Source of the DNA: Amycolatopsis jejuensis
GTDB taxonomy: Bacteria > Actinomycetota > Actinomycetes > Mycobacteriales > Pseudonocardiaceae
Length of the DNA: 64,000 nucleotides
Direction of reading: 5' to 3'
Assembly: GCF_000717335.1 (NCBI RefSeq)
Contig: NZ_JNYZ01000036.1
Coordinates: 22,598-86,597 of the forward strand
Both the position numbers and the translations under genes were made by a program. How positions within the stretch are numbered: the first letter of the stretch is position 1; each line of letters opens with the position of its first letter. The notes under the pieces were generated by a model that did not search any database, was not told where the DNA came from, and was given only the letters and a program-made list of their open reading frames with translations. Shown in pieces: positions 52,409 to 60,553 of this stretch.

Positions 52409-53413
52409 GTGTCCGACCGTCCGGAATGGACAGCCCAGCCCGACCTGGCCTCGCGGCAGTTCGGCGGCACCGTGATGTGGGCGAGCGACGAACTGTTCGC
52501 CGAAAAGGAAAACCTGGTCAACCCCTGGCGGCCGGCCCACCGCGCGGAAACGTTCGGCCCGAAGGGTCAGGTCTACGACGGCTGGGAAACCCGGCGCCAC
52601 CGCGAACCGGGCGACGACCACGCGCTGGTACGCCTTGGCCTGGCCGGGGTGATTTCCGGCGTCGTGGTGGACACGGCTTTCTTCAAGGGAAACTACCCGC
52701 CGTTCGTCTCCGTCGCCGCAGTCTCCCTGCCCGGGTACCCGAGCGCGGCCGAACTCCGCGATGCCGACTGGGACATCCTGGTAGACCACGAACCAGCGGC
52801 CGGGGACACGGAAAACTTCTTCAAGGTAACGACTTCACGGCGCTACACCCACGTACGCCTGACCCAACACCCAGACGGCGGCGTCGCACGGCTGCGGGTA
52901 CACGGGGTCGCGGTGCCCGATCCCACACTCCTGGACCCACGCTCGCTGGACCTGGCGGCGTTGGAGAACGGCGCAGTGGTGACGGGATGCAGCGACATGT
53001 TCTATTCGTCGCCGAGCAACATGTTTTCGCCGGGCCTGGCCGCGCACCAGGCCGAAGGCTGGGAAACCGCCCGCCGCCGAGACGACGGAAACGACTGGGC
53101 GACGGTCCGCCTGGCAGGCGCAGGCGTAGTGCGCTTCGCAGAGCTGGACACGAGCAACCTGAAGGGAAACGCACCAGGCTGGGCCTCCGTAAGCGGCCGC
53201 CTGGACGACGGCGAGTGGGTCGCGTTGTTACCGCGCACGCGCCTCCAGCCGGACACCCGACACCGCTTCGCATTGGCAGACGGCCCAGAAATCACGGAAG
53301 CCAGACTGGACATCTACCCAGACGGCGGCCTGGCCCGCCTACGCCTATTCGGCGAACTGTCCACCCGAGGCCGCGAAACCCTGACCACCAAATTCTCCGA
53401 CACCGCAAGCTAG
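52409..53413 (+). CDS. alc: Allantoicase
   Basis: 334 aa from GTG 52409, which has GGAGGAG at 52399-52405; ATG 52397 is an alternative adding four residues. Two tandem galactose-binding-like repeats characterise allantoicase: FGPKGQVYDGWETRRHR...DHALVRLG and AEGWETARRRDDGNDWATVRLAG, with ASDELFAEKENLVNP at the start of repeat one. It cleaves allantoate to ureidoglycolate and urea. A ureidoglycolate lyase is not in the window. Confidence 0.94.
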   Translation: MSDRPEWTAQPDLASRQFGGTVMWASDELFAEKENLVNPWRPAHRAETFGPKGQVYDGWETRRHREPGDDHALVRLGLAGVISGVVVDTAFFKGNYPPFVSVAAVSLPGYPSAAELRDADWDILVDHEPAAGDTENFFKVTTSRRYTHVRLTQHPDGGVARLRVHGVAVPDPTLLDPRSLDLAALENGAVVTGCSDMFYSSPSNMFSPGLAAHQAEGWETARRRDDGNDWATVRLAGAGVVRFAELDTSNLKGNAPGWASVSGRLDDGEWVALLPRTRLQPDTRHRFALADGPEITEARLDIYPDGGLARLRLFGELSTRGRETLTTKFSDTAS

Positions 53414-53420
53414 CCACAAT

Positions 53421-53483
53421 TCCGTGAAGGCCACCTTCACGGAATCTGATTCCCTCAAGGTTCCCTTCACAGCCCTTCACGGA
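53421..53483. repeat. Palindromic repeat, family 1 (copy D)
   Basis: Starts TCCGTGAAGG and CCTTCACGGA (a short hairpin), followed by GATTCCCTCAAGGTTCCCTT and a repeated CCCTTCACGGA. It lies 7 nt after the allantoicase stop and next to a long-hairpin repeat, the same pairing of families seen at 20 kb. Confidence 0.85.
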
Positions 53484-53554
53484 CCCACCACCCACTCACC
53501 CGCCGCCCGCGCGCCCACCCGGACCCCGGCACCCAGACCCGGTCCTAAGCTCGC

Positions 53555-53658
53555 ACACGGTTTGAGGGGCTTGTCAAGGCATCTTTCCCGCCTTGACAAG
53601 CCCCTCAAACCGTAGTGACACTCGGGCTTCGGGGTGCCCCCACGCAACAATTCCCCAA
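53555..53658 (-). repeat. Long-hairpin repeat, family 2 (copy 2, inverted)
   Basis: The 24-bp perfect stem pairs 53557-53580 with 53590-53613 around ATCTTTCCC, the reverse complement of the loop in copy 1. The GGGCACCCCGAAG-type leader is present in inverted orientation (CTTCGGGGTGCCCCCACGCA). Compared with copy 1, two stem base pairs are changed on both arms. Confidence 0.92.
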
Positions 53659-53668
53659 CACAGAACCC

Positions 53669-55171
53669 TCACGGAGCCTTAGGATCAGGATGATCCTTAC
53701 GCCACTGCTCCCCCTCCTCTTTCCAAGCCTGCTCAGCCTGCATGTGAATATCAGTGAGCGCCTTGTCCAAATTCACCCCGGTCTTACCCGCCCACCCCGC
53801 AGCATTCTTCGCGCTCTTGGCATCCGAAATAGCCTTGATCACCGGATAATACTGCGAAAACTTGGGACTGCTCCGCACCCAGTTCTCGATGAACTTGACC
53901 TTGTCCCAGCTGGCCCCCTTCAACCAGCTCTCATGCTTCTTCATCCACTCGAACTCCCCAGCCCTGAACGGCGACACCGGCGGCTTCGGCTCCCCACCGG
54001 CAGTCGACGGCGTAGTCGACTGGCTCGGCGTGGGATGCGGAGTAGGCGGCGGCGTGGGATGTGGCGTCGGCGGCGGAGTGGGATGCGGAGTACCCGACGG
54101 CGTCGGATGCGGCGCCGACGACGGATTCAAATGCTGATCCCACTTCAGCCAGTCCTGAAGATGCTGATCCGGCGGCGGAGTCTGATTCCTCGGCGGCGGC
54201 GGTGTCTCATTCCTGGGCGGGGGCGTCTCGTTCCGTGGCGGCGGAGTCTCATTCCGCGGTGGAGGAGTCTCATTCCGCGGTGGATTGTGCGGCGCCCCAG
54301 ACCCGGACCCACCCCCATGCCCACCCGACCCGCCAGAACCCCCATGCCCACCCGAACCAGGCGTAGGCTGCGGCCGAATCGGCGTCATCTCATGCGAATT
54401 CGGCTTCGACGGCATCGGCTTGACCTTCGAAGCCAACTCCGCCACCCGCTGCATCGACCGGCCACCCAGCGCAGTCAGCTTGACCACCTTGGTCGTCAAC
54501 GCCACCACCGTGGCCACCGCCTTGGCAACGATCACCCCCACCGCAACCACAATCGACGCGCCGAACGTGAACACCGCCATCGCCAAAGCGACCAGCGCCG
54601 TCGCGATGATTTCACCGATGATCGTGGCAATGATGTCCCGGATGAGTGACCGCGCCGCGTAGACCACCGCCATCGTGGTCTCGACCACATACCCCGCGGT
54701 GTCAACCGCGTGCCCGGCATCCTTGATCTGCGTGACCCGGGTGTTGACCTGGTTCTTGAACCGGTTCGCCGACTCGCCCTCCCACTGCGTGATCTGGGCT
54801 TTCAGCGCGGAATCGAGGTCGGTCGACGCCTGGCGCAGCTTCTCGCCGATCTTGTGCAGGCCCTCGGCGAGCTTCTTGATCTCGGCGGGGTCACCGGCGA
54901 GCTGGTCGAGCGGTTCCTTGAGGAACGAGATGTGCTCGATCAGCCACCCGACCCCCGCGGCCATGAGTTTCGCCAGCGGGTCCAGCGCAAAGGCGACCGT
55001 GTCGGCGATCGCGCTGACCGCGGTGATGCCGATCTCGACACCGACCGCTGCGGTGTCGGCGCCGTGTGCATGTTTGAGGTGGTCGATCGCGGACGCGAAG
55101 CTCTTCCAGCTGTCGAAAACCCCGGCGCCGGTCGTCGAGTTCGTCGACGTGATCGGCTCGACGACGCTCAT
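53669..55171 (-). CDS. Large ESX/type VII secretion substrate-like protein with proline-rich linker
   Basis: 500 aa. Residues 1-150 are helical with a WXG100-like hairpin (LDSALKAQITQWEGESANRF carries a W-x-G). Several hydrophobic segments follow (IIGEIIATALVALAMAVFTF and neighbours). Next come about four RNETPPP repeats and HPTPPPTP repeats as a linker. A C-terminal domain of about 110 residues starts EFEWMKKHESWLKGASWDKV. The layout resembles polymorphic toxins or ESX effectors, but the C-terminal domain is unrecognised and no immunity gene is obvious. Confidence 0.72.
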   Translation of the reverse strand: MSVVEPITSTNSTTGAGVFDSWKSFASAIDHLKHAHGADTAAVGVEIGITAVSAIADTVAFALDPLAKLMAAGVGWLIEHISFLKEPLDQLAGDPAEIKKLAEGLHKIGEKLRQASTDLDSALKAQITQWEGESANRFKNQVNTRVTQIKDAGHAVDTAGYVVETTMAVVYAARSLIRDIIATIIGEIIATALVALAMAVFTFGASIVVAVGVIVAKAVATVVALTTKVVKLTALGGRSMQRVAELASKVKPMPSKPNSHEMTPIRPQPTPGSGGHGGSGGSGGHGGGSGSGAPHNPPRNETPPPRNETPPPRNETPPPRNETPPPPRNQTPPPDQHLQDWLKWDQHLNPSSAPHPTPSGTPHPTPPPTPHPTPPPTPHPTPSQSTTPSTAGGEPKPPVSPFRAGEFEWMKKHESWLKGASWDKVKFIENWVRSSPKFSQYYPVIKAISDAKSAKNAAGWAGKTGVNLDKALTDIHMQAEQAWKEEGEQWRKDHPDPKAP

Positions 55172-55500
55172 TTTCCGATCTCCGGAAGGAACTTGTCGAT
55201 GCCGTCCTTCGCGGTGGCGTCCTGGTCGCGGTAGGCCTTCGCGGCTTTCTTGGTGAGGTCCGCGGTTTCGGTGACGTTGCCGGAGATCTTGTCCAGGTTC
55301 CCGGCGACGACCCCCATCGTGATCCGCGCGGGCACCGCGAAGACCTGGGCGAGGAAGATGCCGAACGCCTGGTTGTCGAAACCGTTGGCGGTGTGCACGT
55401 CGGCCGCGGCCTGTTTCACCGCGGGTGACGTGGTTTTCTCCAGATAGCCGCTGAACTTGTCCAGTTCCGCCGGATCGACCTTGAAGTCCTTGCCTGCCAC
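55168..55500 (-). CDS. WXG100/EspC-like type VII secretion partner
   Basis: 110 aa, all helical. It resembles the EspC (DUF2580) group: FKVDPAELDKFSGYLEKTTS at the start, AFGIFLAQVFAVPARI in the middle, and a heptad-rich C-terminus. Such proteins pair with a larger effector and guide it to the ESX channel. Its stop overlaps the start of the large gene by 4 nt (ATGA), strong evidence for a partner role. No ESX core genes are in the window. Confidence 0.75.
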   Translation of the reverse strand: MAGKDFKVDPAELDKFSGYLEKTTSPAVKQAAADVHTANGFDNQAFGIFLAQVFAVPARITMGVVAGNLDKISGNVTETADLTKKAAKAYRDQDATAKDGIDKFLPEIGK

Positions 55501-55635
55501 CGATCGTCCTCTCCTGCCGGGCGTGAGCCGACGAAGTAGACCAGTGGCGGCTGAACCACGGGCGACCGCCGGGGGACCGCAGGCTGAACTCGGCCGGTGG
55601 CTGCCCGTCCGCCCCGCGGGTGGTGCCCGAAGGGG

Positions 55636-55812
55636 TCAGTCCCGCGCGCCGGGCCGGTTCAGGTACGCGGAGAAGGAGGACAGCAGGCACGCGACCCCCA
55701 CGATCGCGGTGACCCACCACGGGCCGCCGACGACCAGGTTCCACACGAACGCAGCAGCCATGAGCACGGCCGCGATGATGTTCCTGATCTGCAGCCCGGA
55801 GGGTTTCGCCAT
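55636..55812 (-). CDS. Small two-helix membrane protein
   Basis: 58 aa from an ATG at 55812. The product is nearly all hydrophobic: IRNIIAAVLMAAAFVWNLVV and WWVTAIVGVACLLSSFSAYL, with a basic C-terminus. No family is recognised. It lies upstream of the ESX pair on the same strand, with 135 nt between, and diverges from the ribbon-helix-helix gene. Coding potential is supported by G/C third positions and a start-stop match. Confidence 0.6.
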   Translation of the reverse strand: MAKPSGLQIRNIIAAVLMAAAFVWNLVVGGPWWVTAIVGVACLLSSFSAYLNRPGARD

Positions 55813-55853
55813 GCCGCCAGCCTCTCACGAGCCCCGCCGCGGACCGCGCGGGC

Positions 55854-55890
55854 TTGCCTGGTGAACGCTAGGTTGCTAGCATTCTAGAAT
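55854..55890 (+). promoter_or_regulatory. Promoter with three 8-bp-phased CTAG boxes before the RHH gene
   Basis: CTAG occurs at 55868, 55876 and 55884, exactly 8 bp apart; CTAG is usually rare in bacterial genomes. TTGCCT (55854-55859) and TAGCAT (55877-55882) with a 17-nt spacer form a promoter whose start would fall on the ATG at 55889, giving a leaderless mRNA. The boxes cover the spacer, -10 and start codon. Tandem 8-bp boxes are the binding mode of the RHH repressor MetJ, so autoregulation is likely. Confidence 0.65.
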
Positions 55891-56053
55891 GGCCGGTGAA
55901 GAGGTCAAGCAGTTCAACGTGTACCTGCCGGTCGAGCTGATCAAGCAGGTGAAGTACCGGGCGATCGAGACCGAGCAGTCGCTGTCCGCGCTGGTCACCG
56001 CGGCCCTGCGGGCGTATCTCGGCGAACCGGGAAACTCGGGAGAGGACGGATGA
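55889..56053 (+). CDS. Ribbon-helix-helix (CopG/MetJ-like) repressor
   Basis: 54 aa. The RHH fold is clear: a beta-strand [19 protein letters not shown], then [20 protein letters not shown] as helices A and B. It starts a three-gene operon with a VOC protein (1-nt gap) and a methyltransferase. The start codon lies in an 8-bp-phased CTAG array that is probably its own operator. It is too small for antitoxin pairing to be judged, but the downstream VOC gene is not a typical toxin. Confidence 0.85.
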   Translation: MAGEEVKQFNVYLPVELIKQVKYRAIETEQSLSALVTAALRAYLGEPGNSGEDG

Positions 56054-56054
56054 C

Positions 56055-56381
56055 ATGACTGACGGCATCACGATGCTCGTCGTGGAAACGCACAACTGGG
56101 GCAAGACCGCGAAGTTCCTGCAGCGGCTCGGCTTCGGCCTCGATTTCGAGACCGACCACAACTCGGGCCAGCTGTCGGGCGGCGACGGCCCGCCGATCTT
56201 CGTGGTCGAGGTACCTGCGGGGCAGGAGCCGAAGACTGCCGTGGTGGTGGCGGTGCCGGAGGACTCCGTCGACCCGGAGCTGGACGTCATCGCGCCGTTC
56301 GAGGACACCCACTACGGCACGCGCGAGATGACCGTGCGCGACCCGGACGGTCGCACGTGGGTACTGCGGGCTGCTTCGTGA
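56055..56381 (+). CDS. Glyoxalase/VOC-family protein
   Basis: 108 aa. It has the beta-alpha-beta-beta-beta layout of VOC modules: ITMLVVETHNWGKTAKFLQRLGF at the start and MTVRDPDGRTWVLR at the end, the usual metal-ligand strand. Members of this size act as dimers in glyoxalase, antibiotic-binding or ring-cleaving roles. It is translated between an RHH repressor and a methyltransferase; its stop overlaps the next start. Function unknown. Confidence 0.82.
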   Translation: MTDGITMLVVETHNWGKTAKFLQRLGFGLDFETDHNSGQLSGGDGPPIFVVEVPAGQEPKTAVVVAVPEDSVDPELDVIAPFEDTHYGTREMTVRDPDGRTWVLRAAS

Positions 56382-57214
56382 CAGGGTCCTCGGCGCTGCC
56401 GGACCACACCGCAGTGCGCGTCGCGTTGTGGCGCGCGCTGCACGTGCTCGCCGACGCGCCACCGCACGCGCTCGAGGACGTGATCGGGCTCCAGCTCGCC
56501 GATCCAGGACCCGATTGGCGCGCAAGGCCGGACATGGACCTCAGCTTCACCAGCCGGTTCCGCGCGGGCATCGTCCTGCGCAGCCGGTTCGTGGAGGACC
56601 TGGTGCGCGAGCACGCCGTATCGCAGTACGTGCTGCTGGGCGCCGGTCTCGACACCTTCGCCCAGCGCGAGCCGAACCACGGCGTGCGGGTCTTCGAGAT
56701 CGACCAGCCGGGAACGCAGGCCTGGAAGCAGGCACGACTGGCCGAGCTTGGCCTCCCGTCGCCGTTCTTCGTGCCGGTCGACTTCGAGTCGGGCGAGCAG
56801 TGGCCGGACAGCTTGGCAGCCAACGGTTTCGACGCAGGTCAACCCGCCGTGGTCGCGTCCACCGGCGTGAGCATGTACCTCACTCGCGAGGCGAATGCGG
56901 CGACCTTGCGTGCGCTCGCGGGCTTCGCGCCGGGCACCGTGGTGGCGATGACGTTCCAGCAGCCAGAGGAGTACCTCGACGAACCGGACCGCGTCGCTCG
57001 GGCAGCCGCGATGAAGGGCGCGAAGGCCGCGGGTACGCCGTTCGTGAGCTTCTTCGCCCCGGACGAAATGCTGGAGTTCGCGCGGGAATGCGGCTTCCGG
57101 GACGTCCGGCACGTCAGCGCGGACGACCTCAGCGACCGGTACCTGTCCGGCCGCCCGGACGGGATGCGCACGTCGGGAGAGGATTTCCTGGTCGCGACTG
57201 TCACCGAAGGCTGA
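56378..57214 (+). CDS. Class I SAM-dependent methyltransferase (PPM/LCMT-like family)
   Basis: 278 aa from the GTG overlapping the VOC stop. The SAM motif is VLLGAGLDTFAQRE, followed by VFEIDQPGTQAWKQARL (acidic residue contacting SAM) and VASTGVSMYLTREAN. The SRFRAGIVLRSRFVEDLVRE region is typical of the TIGR00027/leucine carboxyl methyltransferase-like group common in actinobacteria. It likely methylates a small-molecule carboxyl or hydroxyl. Third gene of the RHH operon. Confidence 0.87.
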   Translation: MTGSSALPDHTAVRVALWRALHVLADAPPHALEDVIGLQLADPGPDWRARPDMDLSFTSRFRAGIVLRSRFVEDLVREHAVSQYVLLGAGLDTFAQREPNHGVRVFEIDQPGTQAWKQARLAELGLPSPFFVPVDFESGEQWPDSLAANGFDAGQPAVVASTGVSMYLTREANAATLRALAGFAPGTVVAMTFQQPEEYLDEPDRVARAAAMKGAKAAGTPFVSFFAPDEMLEFARECGFRDVRHVSADDLSDRYLSGRPDGMRTSGEDFLVATVTEG

Positions 57215-57215
57215 G

Positions 57216-58139
57216 CTACTTCCCGACCTGAAGCACCACTTTCCCGTGCACCCCACCGGCTTCGAGCATCTCGTGGGCCGCCGCGATCTCGCTCAGGTCG
57301 AACACCCGGTGCACCACCGGCCGGAGCGCCCCGCGTTCGGCCAGGTCGGCCAGCTGATCGAGCCGTGCGCGGGACGGCGCGGCGCGGAAGAACCGCACCC
57401 GGCCGGAAATCGTCGAGGCGGCCAGGTACCCGATGCTGCGGACCGGGGTGCGGAGGTCGAATGCGATGGTTGCCATCCGGCCGTTTTCGGTCAGCAGCTT
57501 GCGAAACCGGGGGAGCTCGGTGCCGTGGGTGTCGAAGATGACGTCGAAGGTACCGAGCTGGGCGGAGTAGTCGAACACCTCGTCGGCGCCGAGGCCGCGG
57601 ACGAAATCCGCACTCCGGGACAGCGCGGTGACGTGTGCGCCCAGGTGCTTGCCGAGCTGTACGGCGATGCTGCCGACCCCGCCGTTCGCGCCACGGACGA
57701 GCAGCCGTTCCCCTCGGGCCAGACGTGTCTTGTCCTGTAACCCGGTCAGTGCGACGGTACCGCCGGCGAGCAGCGTGACGGCTTCGGTGTCACTGAGGTT
57801 TTTCGGTGCCGGAGCGACGTTTCCGGCTGGGACCGCGACGTACTCGGCCGCCGCACCTTCGCGCCGTCGTTCGTCGACAGCTCCCCACACCCGGTCGCCG
57901 ATGTCGACCCCGGCGCCCGCCTTGACCACCTCGCCGACGAAATCGATGCCGACCATCCGCGGGAACTTCCGTCCGGTCACGAGCCGCAACCGGCCGGCGC
58001 GCATCAGCAGGTCGCCGCCGTTGACAGTGGTGGCGGTGACCCGGACGAGAACGTCCTGGTCACCGACGGCCGGGATGGGCAGTTGCCCTTGGTACAGCAC
58101 ACTCGGCGGTCCGTACCGGTCGTGGAGGGCGGCGCGCAT
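57216..58139 (-). CDS. NADP-dependent zinc-free alcohol dehydrogenase/quinone oxidoreductase (MDR family)
   Basis: 307 aa, medium-chain fold. MRAALHDRYGPPSVL at the start, GIDFVGEVVKAGAGV and the NAD(P) motif RGANGGVGSIAVQLGKHLGA (about residue 148) identify the quinone-oxidoreductase/zeta-crystallin group; zinc-ligand cysteines are lacking. It reduces quinones or enones with NADPH. It converges on the methyltransferase gene with 1 nt between, and the MFS gene upstream on the same strand ends 6 nt before its start. Confidence 0.9.
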   Translation of the reverse strand: MRAALHDRYGPPSVLYQGQLPIPAVGDQDVLVRVTATTVNGGDLLMRAGRLRLVTGRKFPRMVGIDFVGEVVKAGAGVDIGDRVWGAVDERRREGAAAEYVAVPAGNVAPAPKNLSDTEAVTLLAGGTVALTGLQDKTRLARGERLLVRGANGGVGSIAVQLGKHLGAHVTALSRSADFVRGLGADEVFDYSAQLGTFDVIFDTHGTELPRFRKLLTENGRMATIAFDLRTPVRSIGYLAASTISGRVRFFRAAPSRARLDQLADLAERGALRPVVHRVFDLSEIAAAHEMLEAGGVHGKVVLQVGK

Positions 58140-58145
58140 CGGTGG

Positions 58146-59594
58146 TCAGCCTTCTTTCGCTGTGGTGACCGGGACTGGCGTGTCCGCGGGTTTCTTGGTG
58201 CGGGGCAAGAGGAACGCCGCGATGACCCCGGCGGCGACGAGGATCACGGTGCCGGTGAAGAACGCGCTGGTGAACCCGCTGACGGTCGCGCTCAGGACGT
58301 CCTGCTGCGTCGGCCGGGCGACGGCGTGAAGGCGGCTGGTGGTGGTTTGCGCGGCAATGGCGTTGAGCAATGCCACGCCGAGCGCGCCACCGATCTGCTG
58401 CAACGCGTTGACCAGCGCGGACGCCACCCCGGTGTCCCGCTCGGCGACGCCTGCCGTCGCCAGGTTGATGGCCAGCGCCAGAATCACGCCGACGCCGAGC
58501 CCGGCGATGATCAAGCCCGGCCCGATGTGTGGCCAGTACCGGCCGGAATCGGGAAGCGCGGTCAGCCAAGCGATGCCGAACGCGCCGACGAGCGCGGCTC
58601 CCACGAATGCCGCCGCGGCGGGAATGCGCGTGAACGGTTTCGCCGACGCGGTCACCGCGCCGACGACCACCCCGCCCAGCAGCGGCAGGAACGCCATGCC
58701 GCTTTGCAACGGGGAGAAGCCGAGGATCTGCTGAAGGTAGTAGACGATGAACAGGAACATCGAGAACATCGCGACCGGCGTGAGCGCCACAGCCACGAGC
58801 GCGGCGCCACGTTTCCGGTCGGCGACGATCCGCAGCGGCAGCAGTGGGGCGGACGACCTCGCCTGCATGAGCACGAACAACGCGGTCGCCACGACCCCGG
58901 CGCCGATCAGGGTAAGCGTGGCGGGGTCGCCCCATCCGGCGCTGCCGGCGTGGTCGAAGCCGTAGACGAGCAGTCCGAGCCCGGCCGCCGCGACCACCGC
59001 ACTGGGCAGGTTCACCGGCACCGGGTCGCTCGGTTTCGTGCTGCGCAGCAGGAAAAGGCAAGCGACGAGCACCACGACCACGATCGGCACGTTGACGTAC
59101 ATGCCCCACCGCCAGTTCAGATGCTCGGTGAGCACGCCGCCGAGCACGAGCCCGACCGCGCCGCCCGCCCCCGTGACACCGCCGAACACCGCAAACGCCC
59201 GCCGCCGCTCTGCGGGTTCGGTGAAGATGTGGTTGAGCAACGAGAGAACCGCCGGCGCGAGCAACGCGCCGGACGCACCTTGAAACGCCCGCGCGGTCAC
59301 GAGGACGGTGAAGTTCGGCGCCAGCCCACCCACCGCCGACGCGACCGCGAACCCGACCAGCCCGGCGAGCAGCGCGCGCCGAGCCCCGAACCGGTCGGCG
59401 AGCCGCCCGCCGGTGAGCAGCAGCGCACCGAAAGCGAGCGCGTAAGCGGTCACGATCCATTGCCGCTGCAGATCGGAAAAGCCGAGGTCAGCCTGGGCGC
59501 GAGGCAGCGCGATGTTGATGATGGTGACGTCCATGACGTCGGTCAGCTGGGCAAGCGCCAGGATCCCCAGCGCCCACCACCGGTATCTCGTCAC
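58146..59594 (-). CDS. MFS drug-resistance-type efflux transporter (DHA2, 14 helices)
   Basis: 482 aa from GTG 59594. The DHA2 features include LAQLTDVMDVTIINIALPRA (motif D1), GGRLADRFGARRALL (motif A) and FGGVTGAGGAVGLVLGGVLT (antiporter motif C). It probably exports drugs or hydrophobic metabolites with proton antiport. It is co-oriented with the quinone oxidoreductase and diverges from a tetR gene with a strong inverted repeat between. Confidence 0.93.
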   Translation of the reverse strand: MTRYRWWALGILALAQLTDVMDVTIINIALPRAQADLGFSDLQRQWIVTAYALAFGALLLTGGRLADRFGARRALLAGLVGFAVASAVGGLAPNFTVLVTARAFQGASGALLAPAVLSLLNHIFTEPAERRRAFAVFGGVTGAGGAVGLVLGGVLTEHLNWRWGMYVNVPIVVVVLVACLFLLRSTKPSDPVPVNLPSAVVAAAGLGLLVYGFDHAGSAGWGDPATLTLIGAGVVATALFVLMQARSSAPLLPLRIVADRKRGAALVAVALTPVAMFSMFLFIVYYLQQILGFSPLQSGMAFLPLLGGVVVGAVTASAKPFTRIPAAAAFVGAALVGAFGIAWLTALPDSGRYWPHIGPGLIIAGLGVGVILALAINLATAGVAERDTGVASALVNALQQIGGALGVALLNAIAAQTTTSRLHAVARPTQQDVLSATVSGFTSAFFTGTVILVAAGVIAAFLLPRTKKPADTPVPVTTAKEG

Positions 59595-59613
59595 GGGTCC
59601 ACCGTTCCTTCGA

Positions 59614-59639
59614 CTAAGTGGAGAGGTCTCACCACTTAG
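59614..59639. promoter_or_regulatory. TetR-type operator between the MFS and tetR genes
   Basis: CTAAGTGG (59614-59621) and CCACTTAG (59632-59639) are a perfect 8-bp inverted repeat with a 10-nt spacer. It sits 20 nt before the MFS start and 68 nt before tetR, the usual position for a repressor of both genes. Confidence 0.75.
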
Positions 59640-59706
59640 GACCCGAGCGTAGCACCGACCACCGGGAGGCGGCACTATCGTGGGTGCCCGGAGAATGGAT
59701 GGTGTG

Positions 59707-60498
59707 ATGGGAGCGGCCGAGCTGAGGGCAGACGCCCAGCGCAACCGTGACCGCATCGTGCAAGCCGCGCGGCACGCATTCGCAACCGAAGGAACGACGG
59801 TGTCGATGGCGGAAATCGCCCGCCGCGCAGGCGTCGGTTTCGCCACCGCGCAACGCCGGTTCCCGACGAAGGAGTCGCTGATCCGCGAGGTGGTGGGCGA
59901 GCAGCTGGCCGGGATCGGGGAGCTTGCCGGTCGAATGGGTGAGGCCGGGCGAATGGGCGAGGGCAGGCGGTCCGGTGAGGTCGGGCGAATGGGTGAGGTC
60001 GGGCGGTCCGGTGAGGTCGGGCGAGTGGGCGAGGTCGGGCGGTCCGGTGAGGTCGGGCGAATGGGCGAGGCCGGGCGGCCCGGTGAGGTCGGGCGAATGG
60101 GCGAGGCCGGGCGGCCCGGCGAGGCTGGGCGAATGGGCGAGGCTGGGCGAATGGGCGAGGCCGGGCGATCCGGCGACCCGTGGGAGGTCTTTACCACCCC
60201 GATCCGCGCCTGCTGCGCACACCAGGCCAATGAACCGGGCCTGGCCGGAGCACTGGCCCAGGCCCTGGCAGCCGTGACGTCGGCGGGCGTGCGCGAGGCA
60301 GTCGAGCCGGTGTTCGCCACCCTGGCGGAACCGGCAAAAGCCGCCGGAAAACTCCGGAACGACGCCACCTTCGACGACGTACTGCTGATCTTGAAAGCAA
60401 ACGCCGGCGTGGTGGCCAACTCCCCAGGCCACGAAACCGAAGAATCGCAGCGATTCGTGGAACTGGCGTTGAACTCACTGCGCGTCGGGGGGCGTTGA
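59707..60498 (+). CDS. TetR-family repressor with a 13-copy hexapeptide insertion
   Basis: 263 aa from ATG 59707 (ATG 59695 is also open). The HTH is RIVQAARHAFATEGTTVSMA, then EIARRAGVGFATAQRRFPTK. After EQLAGIGELA the protein carries 13 tandem hexads of the form G-R-x-G-E-A/V plus a partial one (59929-60177), before the ligand domain resumes at DPWEVFTTPIRACC. Typical relatives are about 190 aa, so the insertion adds about 80 residues between helix 4 and the core. It should control the divergent MFS gene. Confidence 0.88.
   Translation: MGAAELRADAQRNRDRIVQAARHAFATEGTTVSMAEIARRAGVGFATAQRRFPTKESLIREVVGEQLAGIGELAGRMGEAGRMGEGRRSGEVGRMGEVGRSGEVGRVGEVGRSGEVGRMGEAGRPGEVGRMGEAGRPGEAGRMGEAGRMGEAGRSGDPWEVFTTPIRACCAHQANEPGLAGALAQALAAVTSAGVREAVEPVFATLAEPAKAAGKLRNDATFDDVLLILKANAGVVANSPGHETEESQRFVELALNSLRVGGR
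59929..60177 (+). repeat. 18-bp minisatellite inside the tetR gene
   Basis: Thirteen units of 18 nt, then a 15-nt partial unit. The third residue varies (Met, Ser, Val, Pro), the last is Ala or Val (once Gly), and one unit begins with Arg. The frame is kept throughout, so the array is translated as a charged, glycine-rich flexible or helical spacer. Confidence 0.95.
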
Positions 60499-60553
60499 GC
60501 GCCTGCTCGGTCGCTTGGGTGGGGTGAGCGGCCTGGCCGTGGCTAGCCGAGCG

